Source: Ecdyonurus torrentis
Lineage: Eukaryota > Arthropoda > Insecta > Ephemeroptera > Heptageniidae
Assembly (NCBI GenBank): GCA_949318235.1
Contig: OX439133.1
Location: 5,642,020 to 5,706,019, forward strand
Reading direction: 5' to 3'
DNA: 64,000 nt
This document shows positions 1-10,864 of the stretch, in pieces. Each line of letters opens with the position of its first letter. Position 1 is the stretch's first letter. A program made the position numbers and the translations under genes. Under the pieces are notes generated by a model that did no database searches, had not been told where the DNA came from, and saw only the letters and a program-made list of their open reading frames with translations.

Positions 1-334
1 TATATTAGCAGTAAAAAAAGTGTATTGTATACTTTTATTCACTGCACCAAAAAAAAAAAATGTTGCAATTTTTTTATTAAATGACTGCAGCACTACTTGG
101 TATATTCGCAGGCTCAATATAAATAAAACCAGTTGGCAGTTTAGATTTGATATGGCGTTGATATAAAAGTGCAAAGTTGATACGACAAAGTATGTTGGCT
201 AAGAGACAGGACTACAAAGTAGTGCACTTATTTTGTCTCAATCAACTTTATCTAACACACACAAATAACATTGCAGGCACGGTCTGGGCTTTTTTAATGT
301 AATTTAGATCTTATATATATATATAGGGTGTAAG
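1..334. other. AT-rich non-coding stretch
   Basis: I see no coding potential, terminal repeats or tandem array here apart from a short A run near 50-60 and a short TA run at 311-324. It may include decayed repeat sequence, but I cannot match it to another copy in the window. Confidence 0.5.
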
Positions 335-522
335 TACCGAGTGTAGGGTGTAGTTTACCGAGCTGGTATGGCCGAGTGGTGAAGGCAGCTGACTCGTAAC
401 TCTACTCCTTACCAAGTATAGGTTCGAGCCACTGCTGGGTGCGTACGTGAAGTGTGAGAGCACAACACGTTGCACGATGCATGTGCATTCCATGACGACG
501 CACAGTATTCGGGAGGTGCATG
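335..522 (+). mobile_element. SINE family E, copy 1 (tRNA-like head, 3' truncated)
   Basis: The segment begins with reiterated TACCGAG words, then a class-II-tRNA-like head: GGCCGAGTGGTGAAGGC resembles a pol III A box and GGTTCGAGCC is a canonical B box, with a long variable region between them as in tRNA-Ser/Leu. It matches 42704-42902 almost base for base. The similarity stops at about 522, just after the CGGGAGGTGCATG word, so the body and tail seen in copy 3 are missing. It is not a functional tRNA because there is no pairing acceptor stem. Confidence 0.8.
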
Positions 523-528
523 GAGCTC

Positions 529-585
529 AAAAATTAGAAATTCACCTATTAATCAATTTAGGACATTGTCCTCTTTTAGAATATG
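529..585 (-). mobile_element. MITE family M, single-arm fragment
   Basis: Read on the minus strand, this matches the left arm of the complete M copy at 23630-23925 (shared words TTCTAAAAGAGGACA and GAATTTCTAATTTT). Only one arm is present, directly after the truncated SINE. Confidence 0.6.
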
Positions 586-1391
<806 letters not shown>

Positions 1392-1545
1392 CTATATGAA
1401 ATATAACCTGAAAATACGTAATTTTCCTTAAAGTGACTTTACTCGAGGTGCTAAAAAATAAAAATAAAAAACTAGCCACTATCATAACAACCACGCTTAT
1501 TTTATTATTATTGTTTTTTTAAATATTTGAAAATAATAATAATCT

Positions 1546-1853
1546 TAAATGCGTAGAACACCTTGAACAAAAAAACTTGCCATATATATCCTAACATACC
1601 TAAATATCAACGTGGATTTGAATGAAGTAATTGATTTTTATAATTTATTTTACATTTAATAAATGGCAGATGCGGTTTTATGACGTCACAGCTTACGCGT
1701 GGACCAGGCAAGCTGTGACGTCATGAATCTGCATCTGCCATTTAATAAATGGAAAATAAATTAGAAATCAATGACTCCGGTCAAATTAACGTTGATATTT
1801 AGGTATGTTAGAATATCAGGGTAGTTTTTTGTTCAAGTTGTTCTACGCCTTTA
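1546..1853. mobile_element. Long palindromic MITE G (fold-back)
   Basis: The ~308-bp element is almost entirely two inverted arms. GCGTAGAACACCTTGAAC on the left pairs with GTTCAAGTTGTTCTACGC on the right, then the arms pair inward through AAATGGCAGATGC / GCATCTGCCATTT to a ~27-bp loop. TGACGTCA sits at 1681 and 1716, exactly flanking the loop. There is no ORF, so it is non-autonomous. The superfamily is unassigned. Confidence 0.85.
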
Positions 1854-1885
1854 ATTCATAAAAACGGAAAAAGTGTTCATTGATT

Positions 1886-1948
1886 CAATAAATTACGTAA
1901 TTTATGCTTCATATCATTATAGCATAAATACTACTAAATTAAAATAGC
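1886..1948 (+). mobile_element. Family Y fragment abutting B1
   Basis: ATAAATTACGTAATTTATGC followed by CATTATAGCATAAAT matches the start of the Y copies at 26160 and 62350. The match stops where the TTAA of element B1 begins, consistent with B1 inserting into a Y copy. Confidence 0.6.
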
Positions 1949-2295
1949 TTAAAGCCATAGACCACATAAAACAACATGCGCTTTTTAATGAATAAACACG
2001 AAATGAGATCTTCATAACTGATGACAATTTTTACCAGAATGTTAATGCAGTCCCACGAGAGAGCGTGGATGGAAAAACTGTAAAGTATGCAATTTGCGTG
2101 AAAAATCATGTTTAAGACGTCAGAAACATCCAAAAATTAGTATGAAAATGTTGTGCGTGTTGCATAAATCGAATATTCTGATCACTGCTACGGGGCTATA
2201 ATTGGGTTTTGAGACAAACTAATGTTATTTATGTTAATCCCATCAAGTGTTTTGTGATATAAATGCTTATGTTTTTCTCTGGTCTATTCCTTTAA
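1949..2295 (+). mobile_element. TTAA-flanked MITE B, copy 1
   Basis: It is bounded by TTAA at both ends with imperfect TIRs: TTAAAGCCATAGACCA at the left, and TTAAAGGAATAGACCA read inward from the right. It is ~347 bp and aligns end to end with copies at 3811-4147 and 18116-18447. TTAA target duplication is typical of piggyBac- and Kolobok-type transposases; which one applies here is not decidable. There is no coding capacity. Confidence 0.85.
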
Positions 2296-2424
2296 CTAAT
2301 AAAAAGGCATGATTGTTGCATATTCTAAATATCGTCTTAAATAGATATTAGATTTTTTTATTATTTCTTATTGTGGTTTTAATATATAATTTTTTGATAT
2401 TTTTGTGGTAATTTTTTTGGTATT

Positions 2425-2538
2425 ATTATTTTTTACTGGCATAAACTGGCAATTTAAAAAAATTTCCCCTTTTCCCTATGTTATTTAGTGCTCACATATG
2501 GCGTCAACTTTAATATATGAATGCAACCATTATAGGTG
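2425..2538 (+). mobile_element. MITE family A, right-end fragment
   Basis: It contains AAACTGGCAATTT, then CACATATGGCGTCAACTTTA and GAATGCAACCATTATAGG. These match the right third of the family A copies, with a degraded terminus; the left part is absent. Confidence 0.6.
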
Positions 2539-2590
2539 ACGTAAATAAGGACCTAAAGTGGGTCTAAAGCATTGGGTACCTAATTAAAAT

Positions 2591-2609
2591 CCCCCCCCCC
2601 CCCCCCCCC
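2591..2609. repeat. Poly-C tract (19 bp)
   Basis: Nineteen uninterrupted C residues in AT-rich surroundings. Such G-tracts can form quadruplex-like structure on the opposite strand. Confidence 0.98.
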
Positions 2610-2643
2610 AATGTTTAAAAAATATATACTATAGAGTTCAAGA

Positions 2644-2862
2644 AATGGAGGTTATCGGTTTAAAAAATTCGTAAAAATTTTCTATGGCTTAAAACACGTA
2701 AAAGTATGTCTAGTATTTCTCATTTAAATTTCTCCGAAATCGGAGGAGTAGTTTTCTCAAAAGTAGCAAAAAACGTGTTTTCCCCCATAAGCGTAATGTT
2801 AAATTAGGGGACCCTTAGCTTTCCCCGCATCACCCCCGCGCGCTAAACCGATAAACTCCATT
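2644..2862 (+). mobile_element. MITE S, copy 1
   Basis: The ~219-bp element starts AATGGAGGTTATCGGTTTA and ends with its near-perfect inverse (TAAACCGATAAACTCCATT). The interior is ~90% identical to 24701-24927 over words such as AAAACACGTAAAAGTATG and TAGGGGACCCTTAGC. There is no ORF. Confidence 0.9.
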
Positions 2863-2952
2863 GAGCTCAATGAAGTATGATTTTGCTATACTATATTATT
2901 AAGACTATTATGTTTTTTTTACCGTGTGAACTTAACATAGAGCTGCTTGTAA

Positions 2953-2954
<2 letters not shown>

Positions 2955-3029
<75 letters not shown>
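2955..3029. repeat. Microsatellite (TC)n
   Basis: About 37 uninterrupted TC units. Confidence 0.98.
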
Positions 3030-3035
<6 letters not shown>

Positions 3036-3211
3036 ATCATTGAATGACGGAAATGAAAGAAAATAAATCTTTAGTTCGGGCCAATGGTCACGAACTGACC
3101 ATCCATGAAGAAAGTTAGTTTTTTTTTAATCAATTGAAAGAGATGTCGCTAACACGCAGTTCCAAGTTTTCACTTTTATATATAGAGTAGGTACTGCAGC
3201 AGTGATTGTCC

Positions 3212-3235
3212 TTTTTTTTTTTTTTTTTTTTTTTT
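3212..3235. repeat. Poly-T tract
   Basis: 24 consecutive T residues. Confidence 0.97.
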
Positions 3236-3360
3236 AACTTTCAAGTGCTGGTAATGTGATTTTTATGTCTCTCTTCACATTCTATTTATTAAACTATAAT
3301 ATACCTTTTTTCTGTACGTTTCCTTACAGTTTATTTAAAGACGACGGTTTTTTAAGTTTA

Positions 3361-3672
3361 TATAGGGTGTTTGCCGATGACGTCATATTTATTGCGCTTG
3401 GAAGCCATACTGGAGTAGTAAATAACATTGCTCAGCATAGGACAATCTTCGTTTTAGGCAATTTTCTTTGGGAAATCTGTCAATTTTTTGTTATTGTTAT
3501 TTTTCTCATATACTTGAGATACTAATTCAACATATTTACAGCATCAATGCTCTCAAAAATAATGCATAGTGGTTTTAAACTGACAAAATGAGCTATTTTT
3601 CTATGCCACCCATGTTATTGAGTTATTCAACATGGCGCCAACTTTAACATGAATGCATAGATAGACCCTATA
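3361..3672 (+). mobile_element. MITE family A, copy 1
   Basis: It starts TATAGGGTG, contains GATGACGTCATATTTA, GGCCATACTGGAGTAGT-like and CTCAGCATAGGACAA words, and ends ATGGCG..AACTTTAACATGAATGCAT..CCCTATA. It is ~312 bp. The two halves are degenerate long inverted repeats of each other. A short frame reading FADDVIF is TIR sequence, not a reverse transcriptase. Ends suggest insertion at TA (Tc1/mariner-type target), which is inferred. Confidence 0.9.
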
Positions 3673-3810
3673 CACTCGATTGTGGTAGTATATTTTACAA
3701 TTTTAAATTTCGCGCTTAATTTACAGTGTAATTCTGATAAGCTAAATTGGAGCCGGATTGGAATTGCAAAAATATGTTGTCAATCGTGTGTGCAAGGTAA
3801 GGAAACGAAC

Positions 3811-4147
3811 TTAAAAGGAATAGACCAGAGAAAAACATAAGCATTTATATCACAAAACACTTGATGGAATTTACATAAATAACATTAGTTTGTCTCAAAA
3901 CCCAAGTGTAACCCCGTAGCAGTGATCAGAAATTTTGATTTATGCAACTCGCACAACTAGTTTTTGCATGTTTCTGACTCTGACGTCATGAACATGAATT
4001 TTTACGCAAATTGCATGCTTTATCGTTTTTTCATGCTCTCTCGTGAGGCTACATTAACATTCTGGTAAACTGTCATCAGTTTTGAGAATCCTATTTCGTG
4101 TTTATTCATTAAAAAGCAATGTTGTTTTATGTGGTCTATGGCTTTAA
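3811..4147 (-). mobile_element. TTAA-flanked MITE B, copy 2
   Basis: It has TTAA at both ends, is ~337 bp and is inverted relative to copy 1. Shared internal words include AGCATTTATATCACAAAACAC and ACCCCGTAGCAGTGATCAGAA. One exact TGACGTCA lies at 3981. Confidence 0.9.
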
Positions 4148-4169
4148 TATTTCGTTGTTCAACGTCTAA

Positions 4170-4244
4170 TGCTGTACTATGATGTAAAATATAGTGACTT
4201 TGCAAGTGGAGCTTTATTTTTGTAATGGTGCAAAGCAACTTTGC
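4170..4244 (+). mobile_element. Interspersed repeat Z, copy 1
   Basis: TGTAAAATATAGTGACTTTG..GTGGAGCTTTATTTTTG recurs at 22022-22110 and 63065-63145. It lies between B2 and A2. Its own ends are not recognisable. Confidence 0.55.
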
Positions 4245-4554
4245 TATAGGGTGTATATGCATTCATGTTAAAGTCGACGCCATGTTGGATCACTCAATAA
4301 CATAAGTGGCATAGGAAAATAACTCATTTTGCCAGTTTAAAAACACTATGCAATATTTTGAGAGCATTGCATGCTGTAAATATTTTGAATTAGTATGTCA
4401 AAAATGTGAGAAAAATGACAATAACAAAAAATTAACCGATTTCCCAAAGAAAATTGGCTTAAATGAAGTTTGTCCTATGCTGAGCAGTGTTATGCACTAC
4501 TCCAATATGGCCTCCAAGCGCATTATATATGACGTCATGCGCATATACTCTATA
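4245..4554 (-). mobile_element. MITE family A, copy 2
   Basis: It starts TATAGGGTGTATATGCATTC and ends CATATACTCTATA, ~310 bp, in opposite orientation to copy 1. Exact TGACGTCA lies at 4530. The long open frame across it has no domain and is shared by no other copy. Confidence 0.9.
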
Positions 4555-4720
4555 GATACGCGTGTATGTATAGCAATATTATAGCATGCCTAAAAATGAT
4601 TGAATTTTGAATATTTGTTTTAATGTGAAATTCATTTTTTTTAACATTTTATTTTATGTTACTGAAAGTCTATATCAAACTTTTTTAAAAATTTACAATA
4701 GACAGAATAGAAAAAGATAG

Positions 4721-6026
<1,306 letters not shown>

Positions 6027-6413
6027 CAATGTCTCTCACATGTCTTCCAACTTCCAACTCCCTTTGCTAGCGCGTAGTCTAATATGAAACGACGCTGCAC
6101 CAATAGTAGTGACATCTGGAACTAAAAGCTTCATAAAGCTTAACAATGACTGTTTATGTTTACTCAAAAAGCGGAAAAGGAAGTGGCCGGAAGAGGAAAC
6201 CACGTGACGGTAAAAGTGGGAGAAAAGTTGGTGCCAGCAGCAAGCTAGGCCTGTGCTACCTCCCACTTTTACCGTCACGTGGTTTCCTTTTCCGGCACTT
6301 CCTTTTCCGCATTTTGAGTAAACATAAACAGTCATTGTAGTTCAGGTGTCGCGTGCGGTGTCGCTGGACTACAAAAAGTGCCTGGAGTTGGAAGATATGT
6401 GAGAGACATTATT
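6027..6413. mobile_element. Fold-back element F
   Basis: The outer ends CAATGTCTCTCACATG and CATATGTGAGAGACATT-like pair. The inner arms, about 6146-6222 and 6264-6340, are nearly perfect inverted repeats of ~76 bp around a ~40-bp loop. The arms contain CCACGTGACGG (an E-box CACGTG) and AAACATAAACAGTCATT. Because of the inverted arms, similar peptide frames appear on both strands. There is no transposase. Its right end abuts SINE copy 2. Confidence 0.85.
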
Positions 6414-6576
6414 GCTTGCCATATTGTGTTATCGTGCTATACACCAATCCCAGTCCCAGTCAAGACATTGTCTTATCGACAGATAAGGACTTTTCAATTA
6501 ATGGAAAAGCACACACGGGCCGGCCACGGCCTAAATACACAGCCCGGCATTCGCCATGACAGCCTAGAGAAACGAT
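6411..6576 (-). mobile_element. SINE family E, copy 2 (tail part only)
   Basis: The reverse complement of the 3' body and tail of copy 3: GACTGGGACTGGGATTGGTG, ACACAATATGGCAAGC, CCGTGGCCGGCCCGTGTG. The tRNA head is missing. The fold-back element sits exactly against the 3' end of the SINE. Confidence 0.85.
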
Positions 6577-6589
6577 AAATGAATAGGAG

Positions 6590-6845
6590 AAATGATAATA
6601 TACAAAGGAATTTCTCCATGAAAATAGCAAAAACAATTTTTGTCCTATGCTTGGGTATGTAAATCTGTGCTCCAACATGGCGCTAGCACTCTGACTACTA
6701 CTGAAATACTCTGACTATATTGCAAATTGATTCTAAGAAAGTCAGAGGACCATGTAAGTGGGTTTGTACCTTTTTCGGCCTCTAATAAATACCATTTATT
6801 ATTATTATTATTAGCACTCAATTTCATGCAATCACCCTATATACT
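6590..6845 (-). mobile_element. Decayed family A remnant interrupted by a retro-tail
   Basis: TTTTTGTCCTATGCTT..CTCCAACATGGCG at 6630-6685 and CATGCAATCACCCTATATA at 6826-6845 look like pieces of a degraded A element. Between them, 6700-6812 ends TAATAAATACCATT(TTA)n, the kind of microsatellite-ended 3' tail left by some LINE/SINE retrotransposons. The interpretation as an interrupted A copy is inference. Confidence 0.4.
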
Positions 6846-7040
6846 ACAAAAATAAATATGCATTACGTTTAATATATCATCATAATTACAGCAAAGCTTA
6901 TACCAAAATTATTTTTAATTATTATTCTTACTGTATACTATAACTGCAGAATAATTATTATATTATACATATTATCATGCTTTAAAAATAGCAAACTATA
7001 ATCTTTATGATGTAACAATTTACCAATATTTATATTTGTA

Positions 7041-7338
7041 TATGGGGGTTTCATTCATGTTAAAGTCGACGTCATAAGTGAGTACTAAATAACATTGGCT
7101 GGTATAGGAAAATGCCACATTTTGCCAGTTTAAAAATACTTCGCAAATTTTTTTGAGAGCATTGATGTTGTTAATAGGTTGAATTAGTACCTCAAGTATG
7201 CAAGAAAAATAAAAATGATCAAAAAATAGCTAATTTTCCAAAGAAAATAGCCCAAAAACTACATTAAGTGTCCTATGCTATTGCTCAAGAAGAGTATCGA
7301 AAAGCACTCAGAATGACGTCATGCGTACACACCCTATA
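7041..7338 (-). mobile_element. MITE family A, copy 3
   Basis: It begins TATGGGGGTTTCATTCATG (degraded terminus), then AAAGTCGACGTCAT, and ends TGACGTCATGCG..ACACCCTATA. The internal words GAGCATTGATG and TTTTCCAAAGAAAATAGCC match the other A copies. Confidence 0.85.
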
Positions 7339-7375
7339 GCTGAGACTCAACTTTATTGTACAGTTACATAGTTAC

Positions 7376-7673
7376 TATAGACCGCTTGCACTCATATTTA
7401 AGAGCCGCCATTTTGATGGTCAGGAATACATAGGCCAGCATAGGAAAAACAAATTTTTTATTTTTTTTAATAGCAAAAGAAGCTTCAAACCTTAATCAAA
7501 GCCTTATTTCTAGCTCCTAATAAGCTCGAAGGATATGAGAAAAATTTGTTGAGTTGAAATAAACTATTTTTTATGTGAAAAATTAGGAAAAACGAAGTTT
7601 CCCCTATGCTGGACAATGCATTAGGCACCACAAACATGGCGACAAAGCGCAAGGATGTGCAAGGGGTCTATTA
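7376..7673 (+). mobile_element. MITE family D, copy 1
   Basis: It starts TATAGACCGCTTGCAC and ends GTGCAAGGGGTCTATTA, an imperfect TIR of TAGACC-CTTGCAC. Both subterminal parts carry a GCCATnTTGnnGG core followed by AGCATAGG, as in family A. The left core GCCGCCATTTTG also fits the metazoan YY1 consensus. It is ~298 bp with no ORF. Confidence 0.85.
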
Positions 7674-7739
7674 GTACCTGTATTAGATATTATTGTAGTA
7701 TATTAATACCTGTTCCAGGTTAATATTTACATATTACAA

Positions 7740-8303
7740 TTTACAGAATTTATGTAACTGCCACCTTTCGACATAAAATACGTATATAATTTATTCTTTC
7801 CATGTATGCTGTATCAATTCAATAATTTATTGAATCAAAAACGTGTTAATTAGTTAAATTATTGAATCACCTGATAATTACTAAAAAAAAAATCTATAAT
7901 ATATAATAGTTCAAATATTAATGAAATAATATTGTTTATTATTATTATTATTATTTTTTTTTTTTATTTAACTCATTAAAATATTATTTATTAAAAATAA
8001 AAGTTATTATATTATGTATAATATAATTATTTGCATTATTTATTTCTATTTAATTATGTAAATTTTTTATTATTATTTTATTTTTATAATAAAATTTTAT
8101 TAATAATTTTATAATTTTCTAAAAATAATGCCTTTAAAAGCAAGTAAACTGTTAAATACAGTATTTATCTTTTGCACTAAGAGAATTGAATATATGTAAA
8201 TTGAAATAGCTGGTCGGTACTAATTTTATATAAATGCAAGAAAAATATAATAAGCGTAAATAAATCCTGGCCTTGGAAAAAAAAAAAAAAAAAAAAAAAA
8301 AAA
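7740..8303. other. AT-rich stretch ending in poly-A
   Basis: Very AT-rich with TTA/TAA runs; poly-A of 27 occupies 8277-8303. No gene signal was found. The short TAGTATATTAATACCTGTTCC word near 7700 recurs inside element X at 60430. Confidence 0.5.
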
Positions 8304-8355
8304 CAGAAGATAAATCATGAAATGGGACTATTACACATACACTTATTATTTCACC

Positions 8356-8671
8356 CTAAGGGTTGTATTCAGATGGTTTGTAAGCCATTTCAAAGTTAAA
8401 TACCAAAGTATAATAAATTAGTTAATAGCTACCTATGATAAAATTTTCAGAACCCATCATGACCATCAGATAAGAGAAAAAAAATATTATTATTAAAATT
8501 AACATGGGCTCTTATGGGACTGAAACTTCAAAAAAATCATAATTTAAAATCTTGCATGGTGAAAATTTTGAAGAAATCTTATCCTAATGTAATCACCGTG
8601 GAAATTTTCAGATTTTTCTTTCTTTACAATTTTTTTAGTCAAATCCCACAGTACCTGATTTCCCACCTTAA
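8356..8671 (+). mobile_element. TTAA/GGG-ended MITE H, copy 1
   Basis: It starts TAAGGGTTGTATTCAGATGG and ends TGATTTCCCACCTTAA. Internal landmarks are AGCTACCTATGATAAAATTTTCAG, CCATCAGATAAGAG and CATGGGCTCTTATGGGACT, shared with copies at 43866-44207 and 39235-39520. There is no ORF. Confidence 0.85.
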
Positions 8672-8683
8672 ACCTTTAGTACT

Positions 8684-8816
8684 CTCATAAAACGTGGAGA
8701 AAAATTGTTAAGTAGGCAACCTGCGCTACAATTTCTACTTTAGACCTGGATTTTGTGTGACGTCATGAATTCTTAAAGTTGCCTACTTTACAGTTTTTGT
8801 AACTCCAGTTTATGAG
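8684..8816. mobile_element. Short palindromic element K3
   Basis: The outer ends CTCATAAAACGTGGAG / CTCCAGTTTATGAG pair, and the inner AAGTAGGCAAC / GTTGCCTACTT pair. One TGACGTCA lies at 8759 in the loop-proximal half. It is ~133 bp and follows H1 directly. Confidence 0.75.
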
Positions 8817-8911
8817 GCTACAGAAAGATAGAGGGACATAATATGTTAATGGTATATGGTGTTAATGGTCATATCTCATGATTTTATTATTATTATTATT
8901 ATTTTGCCAGA

Positions 8912-9290
8912 ATCCCTTAAAACCCCTGTCAACTTAATTTTTTATCATTTAGAATACTAGATTACCATACCTTATTATCCATGAATTAGACACCAACACG
9001 TTGATTTTGTATTTATTTTCATTTTGACGGATATTTCACGCATCTGACGTCACAATGTACTACCGTCAATCACAGTCACCGCTCTGGTCACGTGATAAAT
9101 TTTAGCCCCTCCCTTAAGGTCTTTACCTCTATCGCGGCCCCATTGGTATTGTGACGTCAGATGCGTGAAATAACCGTTGAAATAAAAATAAATACAAAAT
9201 CAACGTGTTGGTGTCTAATTCATGGATAATAAGGTATGTTAAGTGCCAATCTAGTATTCTAAATGATAAAAAAGAAAGGTTTCAAGGGCT
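8912..9290. mobile_element. Long palindromic MITE L
   Basis: The arms pair over ~110-140 bp: ATCATTTAGAATACTAG with CTAGTATTCTAAATGAT, and CCAACACGTTGATTTTG with CAAAATCAACGTGTTGG. The ~95-bp centre is GC-richer (GGTCACGTGATAA, CCCCTCCCTTAAGG). TGACGTCA occurs symmetrically at 9045 and 9152, where the arms meet the centre. Confidence 0.85.
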
Positions 9291-9499
9291 TTAATAAACA
9301 GTAGTTTTTCTTTGTTTCTTTTTTGAGATAAACTTTGACCCTTCAATTATTGAGTCGAAATCTTAGCCCTACTTTTATCTACATCCATATTACCTCATTT
9401 TTAGGTGCATTTATATGTTCTTTTAGAAGAAATTTCATTTTTTAGAGCCCCTAACTAGAATCTACCAATTTGAATGTTCGGGAAAAATACACGATTCAT

Positions 9500-9860
9500 A
9501 CACGGAAAAAAAAGAAGTGCTAAATTTAAGTAGATTAGTATACTAACGCAAATAAGCCCGCGCCCTAGTACATGCGTGCAAGATCTAAGTAACCTGCATC
9601 TCTAGCATAAGTGACGCTAAAACCCTAGCGCTAGATTTTATACCACCTGCGATCTAGGGGGAGCGGTACCTAGCGTCAGTTATAGTCAGTATAGTTTTTA
9701 TGTCACCTGAGATCCAGGAGGAGCGGCACCTGACTGCCAGCACAGGTGTGCTTAACTCGCCTGAGCCGATCTAGTATTCCCGCATACTAGCAGCTAGCAT
9801 TGCTAAAATCAGCCAATCTCCGTTTAAATGGCCACGTTTCTCTAGTTTTCAGGAGACCAT
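9500..9860. other. GC-richer block with internal direct repeat
   Basis: It stands out from its surroundings by G+C content and CpG. A ~70-bp unit (CACCTG-GATC-AGG-GGAGCGG-ACCT) occurs twice in tandem, around 9647 and 9705. The related words TTAGTATACTAACGC and TTAGTATATTAGTGC at 9537 and 10344 link it to 10335-10520. A possible ATGAAGAAG followed by GTAATT at about 9870 would fit a start codon and splice donor, but nine coding bases are too few to judge. Confidence 0.4.
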
Positions 9861-10334
9861 GAAGAAGGTAATTAATTCTAAACTATCAGATTTATAAAAA
9901 TACTTTAACTGTCTTAATTACCGCGTATTTCATGCAAATAGAATTACAAGTGACGTTTTTACATAAAAAATAAAAATGAAGTAATCGCACAGTCAAATAA
10001 GGTGCAAAATGAGTCGTCATGTAGTAACACAATGGTATATTATATTTGATATATTCATCGATATGGCCTATGGTAGCCAAACCCGATCGACGCATTGAAA
10101 AAAAAAATGGTCCTCTGTCCCCCGCTACTAACAAATTATGATATGATTTATAATTATGTAATTTATATGAAAGTATATTTGCATACAATTATAATAAACT
10201 AAGAACATCCACCGCGGGAAGTTTTCATTTCATTGAATATTTCAAATTATTACCAACGTTTATTTTTTATAATAATTAAATTAATACACAAAATTATTTT
10301 TAAAAAACTCGTGTACTTCATTTTGCGGTCAAAT
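9861..10334. other. AT-rich spacer, nothing recognised
   Basis: An open frame on the minus strand (98 codons, 9892-10188) has no recognisable domain and ordinary AT-rich codon use. I do not call it a gene. Confidence 0.4.
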
Positions 10335-10520
10335 TCTAAAATTTAGTATATTAGTGCTAACTCAAATATACTAGGGGTGAGTTTGCAAGCCCACCTCACC
10401 TGAGTCTATTTCTCCTGGCCGACAGGTATGCTATACTGCGCGCAGGTAGGAGCGGGTCTAGCATACCGCCCTACTAATTCTCAGTTAGGACTGTCTCTAT
10501 TGCAAAACACAGCATTTTAA
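10335..10520. other. GC-richer block related to 9.5-9.86 kb
   Basis: It contains TTAGTATATTAGTGCTAAC, CCCACCTCACCTGAG and GCGCGCAGGTAGGAGCGGG. It shares its edge words and the CACCTGAG/GGAGCGG vocabulary with the upstream block, so the two may be parts of one interrupted element. Confidence 0.35.
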
Positions 10521-10864
10521 TACTAGCTTTTTGCTTAATTTAAGTATATTTTATTTTCCGTGTACTTTGATCAATGCATTTCGTAAAAATGTATGCGTTG
10601 AGAGTAAACGTTTCTTTTCTGAGTGTATTAGACACAAATTTGCACAAGACTGTATTCTGAAAATAAAATTCCTTTCATTTGGAACTAAATTACAAATAAA
10701 AAGATCTTTATTTTCACTTTCAAAAGTTTTTTTTTTAAAAAACAAACTTAAATTAAAATATATATTATGTTTAATTTGTAATATATACTGAGAAAACAAA
10801 TGTGTAGCTGATGCAGTCTGTTGGTTAAATCGTAATCACAGCTGTTACCACGTTGTGAGTTCAA

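Noticed and set aside
365..445. A tRNA-Ser/Leu-like gene
   Set aside because: A and B boxes are present but no acceptor stem pairs, and the same head is joined to a SINE body at 42704 and 52361.
3361..3525. Open frame reading VFADDVIFIALG, like the YADD box of reverse transcriptases
   Set aside because: The same bases form the TIR of all family A copies (TGCGGATGACGTCATATTT), other copies break the frame, and no other RT motif is present.
6036..6340. Peptides starting MTVYVYSK on both strands
   Set aside because: They are the two strands of the fold-back arms of F.
10531..10799. Overlapping 86- and 82-codon frames on opposite strands
   Set aside because: Lys/Phe/Leu-rich, typical of AT-rich DNA, no start context, domain or splice support.
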